In this document: in pieces, positions 14,861 through 15,063 of the stretch | How the letters are laid out: each line of letters starts with the position of its first letter | How positions within the stretch are numbered: position 1 is the stretch's first letter | Assembly (NCBI GenBank): GCA_023229795.1 | Contig: JALNYP010000078.1 | Span: 1-15,063 of the forward strand | From: Syntrophobacterales bacterium | GTDB lineage: Bacteria > Desulfobacterota > Desulfobaccia > Desulfobaccales > 0-14-0-80-60-11 | Length of the DNA stretch: 15,063 nucleotides | Reading direction: 5' to 3' | Notes under the pieces: model-generated | The model's input: only the letters and a program-made list of their open reading frames with translations | Database searches by the model: none | Told to the model about the DNA's origin: nothing | Translations under genes and position numbers: made by a program

Positions 14861-15063
14861 ATGGCCAGATATAAGCCAGATATAAGACCTACGACTATCG
14901 CCCAAGAGTGCTCTTACCGGTGTCTTTGGAAGACCATTTATTACTCAGGCCAATTAATGGTTCTCATTTTATGCGACGGCGTACCGCACATGTTTTGCAT
15001 GAAAATATTTCGCCACGATATGAGCTTGCATTTGGCGTTTACGTAGATAGCTCCGGACATTTT
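14861..15063 (+). pseudogene. IS1182-like transposase, frameshifted by an 11-bp duplication (3' end beyond window)
   Basis: The annotated-looking frame starts 'MARYKPDIRPT' and stops at 15046 with nonsense sequence. If one copy of the tandem repeat at 14865-14886 is removed, the frame reads 'MARYKTYDYRPRVLLPVSLE', the usual N-terminus of IS1182-family transposases, and stays open to the window end. After about residue 24 the restored sequence no longer resembles the family as remembered, so a second rearrangement is possible. GGATAAG before the ATG may be the ribosome site. Transposition by this copy is unlikely. Confidence 0.65.
14865..14886 (+). repeat. Perfect 11-bp tandem duplication in the transposase start
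   Basis: CCAGATATAAG occurs twice with no gap (14865-14875 and 14876-14886). Eleven is not a multiple of three, so the duplication breaks the transposase reading frame. Confidence 0.95.

Larger units (their letters stand above)
14710..15063 (+). mobile_element. Left end of an IS1182-like insertion sequence (cut by window edge)
   Basis: GAGGCTGTCGAAAAAG at 14710-14725 looks like the terminal inverted repeat of IS1182/IS5-type elements. It is followed by an AT-rich leader of about 135 bases and the start of a transposase frame at 14861. Base composition changes sharply from the kinase gene before it. The right end and target duplication lie outside the window, so the boundaries cannot be confirmed. 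Confidence 0.6.

Overview
The window looks like a stretch of chromosome from a moderately GC-rich, Gram-negative bacterium. The mix of genes (AmmeMemoRadiSam-type radical SAM enzymes, WbqC family, COG2509 dehydrogenase, PolX with a PHP domain, a decayed type I-E cas locus) resembles anaerobic Desulfobacterota (former Deltaproteobacteria). This is an inference from protein style only; no rRNA or other marker is present.

Layout. (1) 2-1442: the end of a type I-E cas3 gene, followed directly by a cas8e (cse1/casA) that carries a frameshift and then stops about half way; no other Cascade or adaptation gene follows. (2) 1443-1780: about 340 bases with no convincing gene. (3) 1781-3235 (-): an FAD amine-oxidase-like protein, facing away from (4) 3482-5293 (+): a protein-L-isoaspartate methyltransferase-like gene and a radical SAM AmrS-type gene, probably one operon. 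(5) 5380-6531 (-): an intact metK, divergent from (6) 6655-7368 (+): a WbqC family gene. (7) 10464-7385 (-): three genes in a row (MBL-fold hydrolase, second AmrS-type radical SAM enzyme, COG2509 FAD dehydrogenase), probably one operon. (8) 10761-11080 (+): a second metK, reduced to its first ~40 and last ~65 codons by an in-frame internal deletion, with further damage. (9) 11137-12861 (+): full-length PolX. (10) 13079-14661 (+): a small membrane protein and a membrane histidine kinase that overlap by 4 bases. (11) 14710-15063: the left end of an IS1182-like insertion sequence whose transposase frame is broken by an 11-bp tandem duplication.

How the genes fit together. S-adenosylmethionine is a recurring theme: MetK makes it, the two AmrS paralogs and the PCMT-like protein should use it, and each amrS has a metK (one intact, one dead) as a near neighbour. 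The three-gene minus-strand operon is the most plausible place for an uncharacterised pathway, but no substrate can be read from the sequence. The window also shows much gene decay (cas8e, second metK, transposase). Two proteins carry substitutions at positions normally needed for catalysis: the histidine kinase has Asp where the phospho-accepting His should be, and the MBL protein has Arg where the metal-binding Asp should be.
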